Both the position numbers and the translations under genes were made by a program. Shown here one piece after another: positions 1-7,957 of a stretch of DNA of 64,000 bases (within the stretch, counting starts at the first letter, position 1; every line of letters starts with the position of its first letter). The DNA is taken from contig SEEL01000016.1 in assembly GCA_004144345.1 (NCBI GenBank), positions 19,264-83,263 on the forward strand, in the 5' to 3' direction. The stretch is from Hyphomicrobiales bacterium (lineage in GTDB: Bacteria; Pseudomonadota; Alphaproteobacteria; Rhizobiales; Devosiaceae). The notes under the pieces were generated by a model. It saw only the letters and a program-made list of their open reading frames with translations, was not told the DNA's origin and ran no database searches.

Positions 1-214
1 CTGTGATGCCGACCTTGAGGTGGAAGTCGCCCTCGTCCTTGCCCGGATTGGCGAAGTGCACCCAGAACTCGGGCAGCGTCGCACGCGCCGCGGCGATGGC
101 CGCGATCATCACCGGATCGTCTTCCTGGACATAGATGGTCTGCTCGTCCTGCGCGATGGCAGGTGCGGCAGCTGCGATGAGGAGCGCCAAAGCGCAGACG
201 GCGACTCGAAACAT
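1..214 (-). CDS. DUF2314 domain secreted protein (partial, 3' end outside window)
   Basis: Translating the minus strand from ATG at 214 gives a signal peptide (MFRVAVCALALLIAAAAPA, cleavage near AIA-QD). A DUF2314-like core follows: acidic DDP, then AAxARATLPEFWVHFANP and KDEGDFHLKVGI. This matches the pattern by which DUF2314 is known; the function of the family is unknown. A clear ribosome site (AAGGGAG) lies 6 bases before the start. The first 71 codons are inside the window and the rest runs off the left edge. The signal peptide predicts a periplasmic protein. Confidence 0.75.
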   Translation of the reverse strand, partial: MFRVAVCALALLIAAAAPAIAQDEQTIYVQEDDPVMIAAIAAARATLPEFWVHFANPGKDEGDFHLKVGIT

Positions 215-311
215 GACGTCTCCCTTTTCGAGGAGACAGTGCGCCAGCAAATTGTCGGCGGGAAGGCAGGTAGGTGTTATCCACACGCGCCAGGGGTGCG
301 GCGTGATGGCC

Positions 312-2423
312 TCAGCTGACGGCGCGCAGCTTCGGCTTGCTCTCCTTGGCGAGGAGGCTGAACACCTGGCCCGCTTCGAGCGGCGGCGAGAACAGGAAGC
401 CCTGCACTTCGTTGCAGCCCTGCTCGCGCACGGCGCGCAATTGTTCCTCGGTCTCGACGCCTTCGGCCGTCGTCGACATGCCGAGCGAATGGCCAAGCCC
501 GATCACCGCCTTGATGATCGCGAGACTATCACCGCGCGTTTCGAGATCGCGCATGAAGGAGCGGTCGATCTTGATCTTGTCGAAGGGGAAGGCACGCAGA
601 TAGCTGAGCGAGGAATAGCCGGTGCCGAAATCGTCCATCGAGATGCGGATGCCGATGGCGCGCAAGCGGTGCAGCGTCTGCAGCGTATGCTCATTGTCGT
701 TGAGCAGCAGGGATTCGGTGATCTCAAGTTCGAGCCGCGTCGGCGGCAGGCCGGTCTCGCTGAGGATCGACAGGATGGTCTCGAACAGCCGCTTGTTCTT
801 GAACTGCACCGGCGAGAGATTGACCGCGACGCGCGCTTCGGTCGGCCACATCACGGCGGCGCTGCACGCTTCGCGCAGCACCCATTCGCCGATCGGCACG
901 ATGAGGCCGGTTTCCTCGGCCACCGGGATGAACTCGGCCGGCGAGATCGCCTCGCCCTGATGCGTCCAGCGCAGCAGCGCTTCGAGGCAGGTGACGCGGT
1001 TTTCCTTGAGCCCGACCAGCGGCTGGAACACCACGCGCAGCTCGTTGAGCGCCAGCGCGGCCCGCAGCCCGCTCTCGATGGTGCGGCGCTTCTGGATCGC
1101 CGCATCCATGTCCTGTTCGAAGAAGTGGTAAGTAGAACGCCCTTCCGCCTTGGCGCGATAGAGCGCGAGGTCGGCGTTCTTCATCAGTATGTCGGTGGTC
1201 TCGCCATCGGCAGGCGCCAGCGCGATACCGACCGAGGCGCCGATGACGATCTGGTGGCCATCGATCGAGAACGGCGTACTCATCGCTTTGACGATGCGCT
1301 CGGCAATGGTGGCGGCGTCGGACGGCTTGTCGATGGGCCTCAGCAGCAGCGAGAATTCGTCGCCGCCCAGCCGCGCCAGCACGTCGGTCTCGCGCGTCGT
1401 ACCCCAGAGCCGCGCCGAGGCCTGCTTCAACAGCTTGTCGCCGAGCGAATGGCCCAGCGTGTCGTTGACGTTCTTGAAATGATCGAGGTCGATGCACAGC
1501 ACCGCGGCCTTCTCGCCGCGCTCGATGCCCGCTTCGGTGCCCTGCATTTCCTCGAGGAACTGCGCCCGGTTGGGCAGCTCGGTCAGCGCGTCGTGGCGCG
1601 CCAGATGCTGGATGCGCGCCTCCTGCTGGCGCTGCTCGGTGATGTCTTCATGGGTCGACACGAACCCGCCATCCTTCATCGGATGGTGCTGCATCATGAT
1701 GGTGCGCTTGCCGAACTCGACGATGGTCTTGTCGTACTGGCCGCGCGCAATGACGTCGTGGCGCCAGCGGATGTAGTCATCGCGCGATTCGTAATTGGAC
1801 GAATGCATGCCGGTATCGAACAGATGCCCGAGGATGTCCTCGAGCAGCGTGCCCGGCTTCACCAGATCCTCGCCCAGATTGTAGATGCGGGCATAGGGCG
1901 CGTTGCAGATCACCAGGCGACCCTTGGGGTCGAACATGCACAGGCCCTGCGAGATATTGTTGACCGCCGCATCGAGCCGGATGTTCTGGCGTTCGAGTTC
2001 GCGCTTGCGCTTCTGCACGATCTCCGATGAGGCGATCTCCTCGGTCACGTCCTCATGCGTGACCACCCAGCCGAGGCCGGGCGAATAGACATGGGCCGTC
2101 TCGATGGTGCGCCCGCCGCTCAGCAGCTCGCGCGATTTGGCGCGCATGCCGCCGCGATTGTTGCGCAGCTCTTTCTTGTAGCCCACGAGGAACTGCTGCG
2201 GCGTCTGGTCGGGATGGTTGCCGAGTTCGGCGCTGAGCTTGACCACTTCCTCGAGCGGCATGTCCTTGACGATGCGATCAGGCGAGAAGCTGTAGATTTC
2301 GAGATAGTGGCGGTTCCACATGACGAGGCGGAACTCGCTCGACCACACGCAGAATCCATAGGGAATGTTCTCGAGCGCCGCGTCGAGCAGCAAAGCACTA
2401 TCGGAATGGCCTGGCTGTGCCAT
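312..2423 (-). CDS. PAS-PAS-GGDEF-EAL cyclic-di-GMP signalling protein
   Basis: The 703-residue protein has two PAS-type sensor domains (about residues 10-130 and 145-265), then GGDEF and EAL domains. The GGDEF signature is intact at about 353-357, with a RETD inhibitory site five residues upstream. The EAL motif is intact at about 481-483, and DDFGTGYSSL and KIDRSF follow. Both diguanylate cyclase and c-di-GMP phosphodiesterase activity are therefore possible. No membrane segment is evident, so it should act in the cytoplasm. I prefer ATG at 2423; an in-frame TTG at 2468 would add 15 residues of low-complexity sequence. It is alone in its transcription unit. The long ORF antisense to it is a high-GC shadow. 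Confidence 0.93.
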   Translation of the reverse strand: MAQPGHSDSALLLDAALENIPYGFCVWSSEFRLVMWNRHYLEIYSFSPDRIVKDMPLEEVVKLSAELGNHPDQTPQQFLVGYKKELRNNRGGMRAKSRELLSGGRTIETAHVYSPGLGWVVTHEDVTEEIASSEIVQKRKRELERQNIRLDAAVNNISQGLCMFDPKGRLVICNAPYARIYNLGEDLVKPGTLLEDILGHLFDTGMHSSNYESRDDYIRWRHDVIARGQYDKTIVEFGKRTIMMQHHPMKDGGFVSTHEDITEQRQQEARIQHLARHDALTELPNRAQFLEEMQGTEAGIERGEKAAVLCIDLDHFKNVNDTLGHSLGDKLLKQASARLWGTTRETDVLARLGGDEFSLLLRPIDKPSDAATIAERIVKAMSTPFSIDGHQIVIGASVGIALAPADGETTDILMKNADLALYRAKAEGRSTYHFFEQDMDAAIQKRRTIESGLRAALALNELRVVFQPLVGLKENRVTCLEALLRWTHQGEAISPAEFIPVAEETGLIVPIGEWVLREACSAAVMWPTEARVAVNLSPVQFKNKRLFETILSILSETGLPPTRLELEITESLLLNDNEHTLQTLHRLRAIGIRISMDDFGTGYSSLSYLRAFPFDKIKIDRSFMRDLETRGDSLAIIKAVIGLGHSLGMSTTAEGVETEEQLRAVREQGCNEVQGFLFSPPLEAGQVFSLLAKESKPKLRAVS

Positions 2424-2555
2424 CTTCGAACTCACCGGTCCCCGTTCCCCACTCCGACGCCCGGCCAAGCTAAACAGCCCTTGTTAAAAACGCTTTAAGC
2501 CCTGCAATCGATTACAGCGTAAGCGGATCAATGATTTGGCTCCCCGGGCCGCAAA

Positions 2556-2957
2556 TCACTGCAGCCCTACCTTCAGCATCTCGATCTCGGCCTTGAGACG
2601 CTGGATTTCGAGGTCGTAGAGCTGCTTGCAGTCGAGCCGCGCCGGCGGGCTGCCGAGCGGCACGATGACCCTTGCATAGCCGATGGCGCTCTGCGCCCCG
2701 GCCTGCTGCTGGTTGTAGGAACTCGACAGATCGCCCCCGGCGAGGCCGAAATCGAGATAGCCGCCCGACGAATTGATCGACTGGCTGCAGCGCACCCCTT
2801 CCGAGGTGGTGATCGAATCCTCGCCGCCCGGCCCGACCGGCGGGGAGGGCAGCAGGATGCCGTCAGCGGCGAGTACCGGCGAGCCAGCCAGTATAAGTAC
2901 CGCAAACGCGAGGCAGGATCGGACCCTCCAGATCCTTGGGCTGAACGCACACGCCAA
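2556..2957 (-). CDS. small secreted protein with C-terminal coiled coil, last gene of pilin-like operon
   Basis: A 133-residue protein of unknown family. It has an N-terminal signal peptide (hydrophobic LAFAVLILAGSPVLA), a Gly/Ser-rich middle and a charged heptad-like C-terminus (DLEIQRLKAEIEMLKVGLQ). The start is TTG at 2957, supported by an AAGGAG seven bases upstream. That start lies inside the preceding chaperone gene, so the two overlap by 95 bases in different frames. It has two cysteines in the mature part (VRCSQ and LDCKQ) that could pair in the periplasm. Its place in the operon suggests it serves the same secreted structure. Function cannot be named. Confidence 0.72.
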   Translation of the reverse strand: MACAFSPRIWRVRSCLAFAVLILAGSPVLAADGILLPSPPVGPGGEDSITTSEGVRCSQSINSSGGYLDFGLAGGDLSSSYNQQQAGAQSAIGYARVIVPLGSPPARLDCKQLYDLEIQRLKAEIEMLKVGLQ

Positions 2958-3264
2958 TTGTTCTCTCCTTGAGGGCGGGATCGATCCGGAACTGCACGAC
3001 GATGGGCCGTGACGCGCCGGGAGCGAGCCGGAATTCGGGCACCGACACGGCGGCCTGGGCGATTTCGACTTCGAATTTCGGGTCCATGGCCATGACGATG
3101 AAGGTCATGCGGGCCTTGTAGGGATTGCCGACGGTAAGCCGGAAACCCTTGATATCGCTGGGGGTCGCGCCCTCTGCGCGCATCGGCGACAGCGACTGGG
3201 CGGCGGCCCCGCCGGCGCCGAGGGCCAGCAGGCAGACGACAAGAGCGAACAATTTCAGCTGCAT
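2863..3264 (-). CDS. single-domain PapD-like periplasmic chaperone
   Basis: A 133-residue exported protein: signal peptide MQLKLFALVVCLLALGAGGAAA, then one immunoglobulin-like domain. The pattern FRLTVGNPYKARMTFIVMA, then PEFRLAPGASRPIVVQFRI, then ERTIGVCV resembles the N-terminal domain of fimbrial chaperones. The C-terminal half of a normal PapD chaperone (about 220 residues) is missing. Its ATG overlaps the TGA of the upstream pilin-like gene in ATGCAGCTGA, so translation is probably coupled. It likely stabilises the two preceding secreted proteins. No usher gene is present in the window. The family call rests on pattern only. Confidence 0.65.
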   Translation of the reverse strand: MQLKLFALVVCLLALGAGGAAAQSLSPMRAEGATPSDIKGFRLTVGNPYKARMTFIVMAMDPKFEVEIAQAAVSVPEFRLAPGASRPIVVQFRIDPALKERTIGVCVQPKDLEGPILPRVCGTYTGWLAGTRR

Positions 3265-3701
3265 GTGACGATGGTCCGCGTGGTGTAGGTGCCGGAGGGA
3301 AAGCCCGCATCGCTGACGATGCGGTTGTTGAGCGTCATGGTGACCACGAGGTTGAGCACCCCCGGCGCATCGAAGCTCTTGGTAGAGCTGGAATAGACGC
3401 TGCTCGACGAGCCCAGCAGCCAGCTGGCCGTGTAGGACGATTCAAGCACCGCACTGCCGGCGTTGAACCCCGCGCCATGCTCGACCAGCTGCGGTGCCGA
3501 GATCGAAATGGTCGAGCCGAGCAGCGACAGATCGGCGATGGTGAAGGTGGCCGGAAGGCCGCCTTCATTGGACGACAGCCGGCGCCCGTCGGCCGACAGG
3601 CCCAGTGTCCCGCCGGTCGACAGGTTCAGCGAGCAGGCGCCGGCGGGAAGCGGCGCCAGCAGAACCAGCGCGACGAGCGCGGCGCTTGCCTTCAGCTGCA
3701 C
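3255..3701 (-). CDS. pilin-like secreted beta-sandwich protein, second paralogue
   Basis: A 148-residue protein starting at GTG 3701, which overlaps the stop of the previous gene in GTGCAGCTGA. A signal peptide (LVALVLLAPLPAGA) precedes the mature start CSLNLSTGGTLGLSADG. The protein ends in TRTIVTCS. The same N-terminal pattern (C-x-L-x-L-S-T-x-G-x-L-G-L-x-A-D-G, then LSS) and the same VTCS end occur in the gene immediately upstream, so the two are tandem duplicates. The N- and C-terminal cysteines could form the disulfide typical of chaperone-usher-type subunits. Subunit role is inferred from size, cysteines and the adjacent chaperone. Confidence 0.72.
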   Translation of the reverse strand: MQLKASAALVALVLLAPLPAGACSLNLSTGGTLGLSADGRRLSSNEGGLPATFTIADLSLLGSTISISAPQLVEHGAGFNAGSAVLESSYTASWLLGSSSSVYSSSTKSFDAPGVLNLVVTMTLNNRIVSDAGFPSGTYTTRTIVTCS

Positions 3702-4150
3702 GTCACCACCACTTTCATCGAATAGCTGCCATCGGCGAAGCCGAGGCTGTTGGTGGCCTTTGCGTTCATCGTCAGCAGGCTGAGCGGCAGGGTGTTGACG
3801 GTGCGGGTGGTGACCGTATCTGTCATGACCTGGTCGGCGAGGCCGAGCCCGGCAAGGCCCGCATAGGCGACCTCGAAGGTCTCGTCGCCCGCCACATAAT
3901 TGGGCGAGGGGCTGACCCAGACCGGCGGATTGATGGTGAGGGTGTTCGTGCCGACCGACAGGACCGTGAGGATGGCAGGAACGCCCGCGGTGCTGCTCAG
4001 CGAGCCGTCGGCGGCGAGGCCGAGAATGCCGGGGGTCGAGAGCCCGAGGGTGCACACGCCGGTGAGCGTGCCCGAGAAGTTTACATCGGCCGCAACGGCC
4101 GGCAGACAGGCGCCAAGGACAAGAACGGCGCCGCAACACAACACACGCAT
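3692..4150 (-). CDS. pilin-like secreted beta-sandwich protein, first paralogue
   Basis: A 152-residue protein from ATG 4150, with GGGAG eight bases upstream. The signal peptide is MRVLCCGAVLVLGACLPAVA. The mature part begins DVNFSGTLTGVCTLGLSTPG and ends KVVVTCS. It is rich in T, S, V and G, as expected for a beta-sandwich surface subunit. It is first in a four-gene overlapping operon. The dyad at 4200-4221 sits about 50 bases upstream and may be part of the control region. I do not recognise a named Pfam family with certainty; DUF4402 and spore-coat-U-like subunits were considered. Confidence 0.75.
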   Translation of the reverse strand: MRVLCCGAVLVLGACLPAVAADVNFSGTLTGVCTLGLSTPGILGLAADGSLSSTAGVPAILTVLSVGTNTLTINPPVWVSPSPNYVAGDETFEVAYAGLAGLGLADQVMTDTVTTRTVNTLPLSLLTMNAKATNSLGFADGSYSMKVVVTCS

Positions 4151-4199
4151 AATAACTACTCCCAAACCAGACCACGCGAGTGGCCAAGCTGGGGGCGGT

Positions 4200-4221
4200 A
4201 TGGTTAACGCGCGTAAACCAT
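4200..4221. promoter_or_regulatory. dyad upstream of pilin-like operon
   Basis: ATGGTT and AACCAT arms flank an AACGCGCGTA centre, and the inner part is also almost symmetric. It lies about 50 bases upstream of the first pilin-like gene and beyond the end of argG. A CtrA-type TTAA-N7-TTAA match is incomplete, so no regulator is assigned. Confidence 0.35.
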
Positions 4222-4230
4222 CTGGCTAGA

Positions 4231-4252
4231 GGCCGCTCCGGTTGGAGCGACC
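4231..4252 (-). terminator. stem-loop after argG
   Basis: GGTCGCTCC-AACC-GGAGCGGCC on the minus strand forms a 9-bp stem with one G-U pair, 14 bases past the argG stop. There is no U-run after it, so intrinsic termination is only possible. Confidence 0.4.
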
Positions 4253-4265
4253 CCTCTTGGGACTA

Positions 4266-5492
4266 TTACGCGTTCTTCTGCGACAGCCGGCGTGCGGCGT
4301 AGGTCTTGAGGCGCAGGCCGTTGAGGCGGATGAAGCCCTCGGCATCGTGGTGATCGTAGGCGATCGCGCCTTCCTCGAAGGTGACGAGGTCCATGTTGTA
4401 GAGCGAATAGGGCGAGGACCGCGCGATGACATTGGCGCTGCCCTTGTAGAGCTTGACCGTGACGTCGCCGGTGACGAATCCCTGGCTCTTGTCGATCAGC
4501 GCCTGCAGCATCTCGCGCTCCGGCGAGTACCAGAAGCCATTGTAGATGAGCTCGGCATATTTCGGCATCAGCTCATCCTTGAGATGGGCTTCGCCGCGAT
4601 CGAGCGTGATGGATTCGATGCCGCGGTGCGCCGCCAGCAGGATGGTGCCGCCGGGGGTCTCGTAGAGGCCGCGCGACTTCATGCCGACAAAGCGGTTCTC
4701 GACGAGGTCGAGCCGGCCGACGCCATGCTTGCCGCCGAGCTCATTGAGCTTGGTGAGCAGTTCGGCGGGGCTGAGCTTCTTGCCATCGATCGAGACCGGG
4801 TCGCCCTTCTCGAAACCGATGACGATGATCTCGGCCGCGTCGGGCGCCTTCTCGGGATCGACGGTGCGCTGCGCCACATACTCCGGGGCCGGCACGGCGG
4901 GATCCTCGAGCACCATGCCCTCGGACGAGGTGTGGAGCAAATTCGCGTCGATCGAGAACGGCGCTTCGCCGCGCTTGTCCTTGGCGATCGGGATCTGGTT
5001 CTTTTCGGCGTAGTTGAGCAGCGCCGTACGCGAGCGCAGATCCCATTCGCGCCACGGCGCGATCACCTTGAGATTGGGCGCCAGCGCGTTGGCGGTGAGT
5101 TCGAACCGGACCTGGTCATTGCCCTTGCCGGTGGCGCCATGGGCGATGGCGTCGGCGCCGACTTCCTCGGCAATGTCGACCAGATGCTTGGCGATGACCG
5201 GCCGGGCGATCGAGGTGCCGAGCAGATACTGGCCCTCATAGAGCGCATTGGCGCGGAACATCGGGAACACGAAATCGCGCACGAATTCCTCGCGCACGTC
5301 GACGATGCGGATGTCCTTGATGCCGAACATTTCGGCCTTCTTGCGGGCCGGCTCCAGCTCTTCGCCCTGCCCGAGGTCGGCCGTGAAGGTGACGATCTCG
5401 GCCTGGTAGTGCTCCTGCAGCCATTTGAGCATGATGGAGGTGTCGAGACCGCCCGAATAGGAGAGCACGATCTTCTTGATGTCTTTGGTCAT
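4266..5492 (-). CDS. argG: argininosuccinate synthase
   Basis: The 408-residue protein joins citrulline and aspartate with ATP to give argininosuccinate, the penultimate step of arginine synthesis. The N-terminal ATP pyrophosphatase loop SYSGGLDTS is at residues 11-19. Family blocks [38 protein letters not shown] and the C-terminal region are all present. Length is normal for the family (about 400). It is transcribed alone, away from the MFS gene. The argG shadow frames on the opposite strand are not genes. Confidence 0.97.
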   Translation of the reverse strand: MTKDIKKIVLSYSGGLDTSIMLKWLQEHYQAEIVTFTADLGQGEELEPARKKAEMFGIKDIRIVDVREEFVRDFVFPMFRANALYEGQYLLGTSIARPVIAKHLVDIAEEVGADAIAHGATGKGNDQVRFELTANALAPNLKVIAPWREWDLRSRTALLNYAEKNQIPIAKDKRGEAPFSIDANLLHTSSEGMVLEDPAVPAPEYVAQRTVDPEKAPDAAEIIVIGFEKGDPVSIDGKKLSPAELLTKLNELGGKHGVGRLDLVENRFVGMKSRGLYETPGGTILLAAHRGIESITLDRGEAHLKDELMPKYAELIYNGFWYSPEREMLQALIDKSQGFVTGDVTVKLYKGSANVIARSSPYSLYNMDLVTFEEGAIAYDHHDAEGFIRLNGLRLKTYAARRLSQKNA

Positions 5493-5667
5493 TTCGAAAG
5501 CCCGGTCCGGGGGGCGCCTGGCCCCAAAATCGCGCGCACCCTATTCAAGCCGCCTGTTGCTGGCAATTGCCACGCTGAAGCTGCGCCGCTGAGTCGCTGC
5601 CCGGCGGCGAGACGGGGGCTGTCCGGCATGCTAGAGCCCGGCCTTCAGATCCAAGGCCACCCCCGAC

Positions 5668-7251
5668 ATGACCGATATCGCCGTCCGCAGCCCGAACCGC
5701 TGGCTCGCCATGCTGGTCATTTCCATTTCCGTGTCCATCATCATCATGGACGCCACGGTGGTGAATGTGGTGCTGCCGGTGCTGATCCGCGATCTGAGCC
5801 TCACGGCGGCCGACGCCGAATGGGTCAACTCCATCTATTCGCTGGTATTTGCGGCACTGCTGATCACCGCCGGCCGGCTTGGCGACATGCATGGACGGCG
5901 CCGGATGCTGCTGATCGGCACGGTGATCTTCGGTATCGCCAGCGTGCTGGCCTCGACCGCCGGCAATGGCACGGCGCTGATCGCAGCCCGCCTGCTGCAG
6001 GGCGTCGGCGGCGCCATGATCCTGCCGGCCACGCTTTCGACCGTCAACGCCATGTTCACCGGCCGCGAGCGCGGCATTGCCTTCGCCATCTGGGGCTCGA
6101 CCATTGGCGGCATGGCGGCCCTCGGCCCGCTGGCCGGCGGCTGGCTGACCACCGCCTTCAGCTGGCACTGGGCCTTCCTGATCAATGTGCCGGTGGTGCT
6201 GATCATGCTCGTGGGAACGCTGGCGATTGTCCCCGAAACCCGTGAAGCGGGGCTGCGCCGCGGCCTCGACCCGCTCGGCATCGTGCTGTCGATGCTGGGC
6301 CTCGGCAGTTTCGTGTTCGGCCTGATCGAGGGCCAGCGCTATGGCTGGTGGGCCCCCACCGCGCTTGCGCCGGCCGGACTGCCGCTGTCGCCGGTACCAA
6401 TAGCCTTTGCCGTCGGCATCGTCTGCCTCATCGCCTTCGTGCTGCACGAGCGCGCCCGCCGCGCCGCCGGCCGCGCCGTGCTGGTCGATCTCGACCTGTT
6501 CCGCCTCCGCAGCTTCGGCTTCGGCTCGATCGCCGCGCTGGTCGTGGCGCTGGGTGAATTCGGCATGCTGTTCTCCCTGCCGCTCTTCGTCCAGGGCGCG
6601 CTTGGCTATTCGGCGCTCGACACCGGCCTGCTCATCGTCTTCCTCGCCATCGGCACCTTCCTCATTTCGGGCGGCACGCCGCAGCTCGGCCGGCGCCTTG
6701 GCGGCCGCGCGGTAGTGCGGCTCGGCCTCGCCACCGAAATCGTCGCCATTATCGGCCTCGGCCTCAGCTTTTCGACCGGCGCCGCCTTCTGGGTGCTGGC
6801 CGGCTGGCTGTTCCTCTATGGCGTCGGCGTCGGCCTCGCCACGGCGCAGCTGACCAGCGTCATCCTCGCCGAAGTACCGGTGGAGCAGAGCGGCGAGGCC
6901 TCGGGCCTGCAAAGCACCGTGCGCCAGCTCGGCTCGGCGCTGGGCATCGCCTTGCTCGGCACGCTGCTGGTGACGACGCTCTCGTCCAATTTCAGCGGCG
7001 CGCTCGACGCCATGACCGGCCTCGCCGCCGCCGACAAGGCCGCCGCGCTGGCGCTGGTCCGCGATTCCGTCGGCGCCGCCATCCCCGAACTCGGCACCCT
7101 CACCGGCGCCGGCCCGGCGATCGTCGATGCGGCGCGGGGCGCCCTGCTCGATGCCGCGCGGCTCACCACGCTGATCGCGGCTGCGGTACTGCTGGTCGGC
7201 TTCGCCGCGACCTTCGGCCTGCCGGCGCTCAAGACCCACGACGACGCCTGA
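5668..7251 (+). CDS. MFS drug-efflux transporter, DHA2 (14-TM) family
   Basis: The 527-residue inner-membrane protein fits the 14-helix EmrB/QacA-type family. Helix 1 carries the MDATVVNVVLP signature, and GRLGDMHGRRRML is the loop 2-3 motif A. LLQGVGGAMILPATLS is the motif in helix 4, followed by WRHWAFLINVP-like GFSWHWAFLINVP-type sequence in helix 5. It probably exports a hydrophobic drug or metabolite by proton antiport; the substrate cannot be read from sequence. No EmrA-type membrane-fusion partner or TetR regulator is adjacent. The lysE gene follows after 55 bases and may be cotranscribed. Confidence 0.92.
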   Translation: MTDIAVRSPNRWLAMLVISISVSIIIMDATVVNVVLPVLIRDLSLTAADAEWVNSIYSLVFAALLITAGRLGDMHGRRRMLLIGTVIFGIASVLASTAGNGTALIAARLLQGVGGAMILPATLSTVNAMFTGRERGIAFAIWGSTIGGMAALGPLAGGWLTTAFSWHWAFLINVPVVLIMLVGTLAIVPETREAGLRRGLDPLGIVLSMLGLGSFVFGLIEGQRYGWWAPTALAPAGLPLSPVPIAFAVGIVCLIAFVLHERARRAAGRAVLVDLDLFRLRSFGFGSIAALVVALGEFGMLFSLPLFVQGALGYSALDTGLLIVFLAIGTFLISGGTPQLGRRLGGRAVVRLGLATEIVAIIGLGLSFSTGAAFWVLAGWLFLYGVGVGLATAQLTSVILAEVPVEQSGEASGLQSTVRQLGSALGIALLGTLLVTTLSSNFSGALDAMTGLAAADKAAALALVRDSVGAAIPELGTLTGAGPAIVDAARGALLDAARLTTLIAAAVLLVGFAATFGLPALKTHDDA

Positions 7252-7306
7252 GCGCTAGGCAGGGGCGAGGCGCCGTGCCATTGCTACGCGCGCCAACGGA
7301 GCCAGC

Positions 7307-7957
7307 ATGATGACCTTCCTGCCCGATTTCGGCACGCTGCTCGCCTTCGCCGTCGCCTCGGTGGTGTTGATCATCACGCCCGGCCCGGACATGGCGCTGC
7401 AGATCAGCCGCACCGTCAATTACGGCCGCACCCATGGCGTGATGACATCGCTCGGCAGCAATGTCGGCATCCTCGTCCATTCGGCGCTGGTGGCCTTCGG
7501 CATCTCGGTGCTGATCGTGGCGGCGCCGATGGCGTTCCTGGCGCTCAAGATCGGTGGCGCCGTCTATTTGATCTGGCTCGCCATCCAGGCCGTGCTGTTC
7601 GGCGGCGGCCTCCGCATTTCGGCAGCTGACGCGAAGATGCCGAGCCTCTGGCAGAGCTTTGCCGCCGGCATCATGATCAACCTGCTCAATCCCAAGGTGG
7701 TGCTGTTCTTCATCACCTTCCTCCCGCAATTCGTGGCGCATGACGACCCGGCCGCATCGGGCAAGCTCTTCGTCCTCGGCGGCGAATTCGCGCTGCTCTA
7801 TCTGCCCTGCTGCCTGCTGCTGGTGCTGGCGGCCGAGCGCATCGCGCATCTGTTCAAGACCAGCAAATGGGTGGCGCGCCTGTTGAACTACGGCTTCGCC
7901 GCCGTGTTCGCGGCGTTCGCCGCCATCATTCTTACCGCGCAGGCCAAACACGCATGA
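7307..7957 (+). CDS. LysE/RhtB family amino-acid exporter
   Basis: A 216-residue inner-membrane protein with about six hydrophobic helices. The N-terminal family motif IITPGPDMALQISRT lies in helix 1, GSNVGILVHSALVAFG follows, and the NLLNPKVVLFFITFLPQF block is typical of RhtB-type exporters. It is expected to export an amino acid or derivative such as homoserine lactone or threonine; substrate unknown. GGAG precedes the ATG. Its TGA overlaps the ATG of rlmJ (ATGA), so the two are translationally coupled although their functions seem unrelated. Confidence 0.92.
   Translation: MMTFLPDFGTLLAFAVASVVLIITPGPDMALQISRTVNYGRTHGVMTSLGSNVGILVHSALVAFGISVLIVAAPMAFLALKIGGAVYLIWLAIQAVLFGGGLRISAADAKMPSLWQSFAAGIMINLLNPKVVLFFITFLPQFVAHDDPAASGKLFVLGGEFALLYLPCCLLLVLAAERIAHLFKTSKWVARLLNYGFAAVFAAFAAIILTAQAKHA

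Noticed and set aside
135..2030. 631-codon plus-strand open frame over the GGDEF-EAL gene
   Set aside because: It is antisense to a gene with intact PAS, GGDEF and EAL motifs; its product is Arg/Ala/Asp/His-rich and shows no domain, as expected for a high-GC shadow frame.
3702..4187. Upstream extension of the second pilin-like gene to a 310-residue product
   Set aside because: The added part is an Arg/His-rich out-of-frame reading of the first paralogue; the GTG at 3701 directly precedes a signal peptide.
4200..4221. CtrA site in front of the pilin-like operon
   Set aside because: Only one TTAA half is intact and the spacing is wrong, so it is kept only as an unassigned dyad.
5545..7239. 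564-codon minus-strand frame over the MFS transporter
   Set aside because: Its translation is low complexity (Glu/Gln/Arg/Ala-rich) and antisense to a transporter with clear motifs.
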